Source of the DNA: Pseudomonas anuradhapurensis | Lineage (GTDB): Bacteria; Pseudomonadota; Gammaproteobacteria; Pseudomonadales; Pseudomonadaceae | Assembly: GCF_014269225.2 (NCBI RefSeq) | Contig: NZ_CP077097.1 | Coordinates: 3,173,001 to 3,237,000, forward strand | Reading direction: 5' to 3' | DNA length: 64,000 nucleotides | Part shown: positions 63,846 through 64,000 of the stretch, piece after piece | How the letters are laid out: the number at the start of each line of letters is the position of its first letter | Numbering within the stretch: the stretch's first letter is position 1 | Notes under the pieces: model-generated | The model's database searches: none | What the model was told of the DNA's origin: nothing | The model's input: only the letters and a program-made list of their open reading frames with translations | Position numbers and translations under genes: made by a program

Positions 63846-64000
63846 TCAATTTGCCAAGTGCACGGTCACCGCTTGCGGTGCGTCACGCACCGCCCCGTAG
63901 TCATCGATGAAGGCGTAGTGCAGTCGAACGGTTGACTCCCCGGCCAGGCGCTCGAGGCTGAAACGGGTACTGGCAAACGGCAGCACGTGGTTGGGGCCCA
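63846..64000 (-). CDS. Periplasmic fimbrial chaperone (C-terminal part)
   Basis: The stop lies at 63846-63848; the frame is open to the window edge. The last 51 residues include 'RFSLERLAGESTVRLHYAFI' and 'DDYGAVRDAPQAVTV', a PapD-like second-domain ending. The rest of the fimbrial operon lies outside the window. Confidence 0.75.
   Translation of the reverse strand, partial: GPNHVLPFASTRFSLERLAGESTVRLHYAFIDDYGAVRDAPQAVTVHLAN

Overview
The window is a GC-rich chromosomal segment of a Pseudomonas, most likely of the P. putida group. Three things point there: the core translation block thrS-infC-rpmI-rplT-pheS-pheT-ihfA-merR-tRNA-Pro, the many paired REP palindromes of the '(c)tgtgggagcgg' and 'tgtaggagcggccttg' types, and Pseudomonas-restricted small families (DUF1654, DUF3077, DUF6124-like). 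One stretch, about 27.7-32.8 kb, is clearly AT-richer and looks horizontally acquired.

Layout. 1-12.7 kb is accessory metabolism and regulation: the end of a carboxymuconolactone-decarboxylase-like gene, LysR/DMT and MFS/LysR pairs, two AraC regulators, a secreted protein made of 13-residue tandem repeats, a DoxX + quinone-oxidoreductase-like operon, and an SDR + Atu4866-like operon. 12.9-15.7 kb has an O-acetylhomoserine sulfhydrylase (metY type), a membrane protein and two very acidic small proteins. 15.9-23.8 kb is a sugar-acid catabolic locus: an IlvD/Edd dehydratase, an FAH-family dehydratase, alpha-ketoglutarate semialdehyde dehydrogenase, an MFS importer and a FadR-type regulator. Together these can turn an imported pentonate into 2-oxoglutarate. 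A 14-bp sequence appears in inverted orientation at both ends of the divergent promoter and is probably the regulator's operator. A 118-bp REP-containing unit is tandemly amplified between the dehydratase and regulator genes.

23.9-27.3 kb holds an HD hydrolase, an unrecognised gene, a DUF6124-like/DUF3077-like pair behind a strongly structured leader, and glutaminase. 27.7-32.7 kb is a four-gene minus-strand operon: a cytosine-C5 DNA methyltransferase, an HD phosphohydrolase, an ORC/Cdc6-like P-loop ATPase and a protein with two copies of a Rossmann-like lobe. It sits behind tRNA-Pro(GGG) and is the best candidate here for an undescribed anti-phage or conflict system.

33-41.4 kb is the conserved translation block plus a cold-shock gene. 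A hairpin carrying a Thr-anticodon-like loop lies next to the thrS ribosome-binding site, infC probably starts at ATT, and a terminator precedes pheS. 42.2-49.3 kb is the ribose operon rbsBACRKD followed by a secreted nucleoside hydrolase, with a perfect LacI-type operator in front of rbsB. After it come a DUF1654 gene with a LexA-like box, a RelA/SpoT-type HD protein, a SPOR lipoprotein and two tandem tRNA-Val(GAC) genes, each with its own promoter and terminator. 51.8-61.2 kb carries a puuB-like oxidase, a C39-like lipoprotein lacking its catalytic Cys and His, terC, nhaR, sstT, yceH and ahpC-ahpF. The window ends in a chaperone-usher fimbrial cluster (usher complete, chaperone cut by the window edge).
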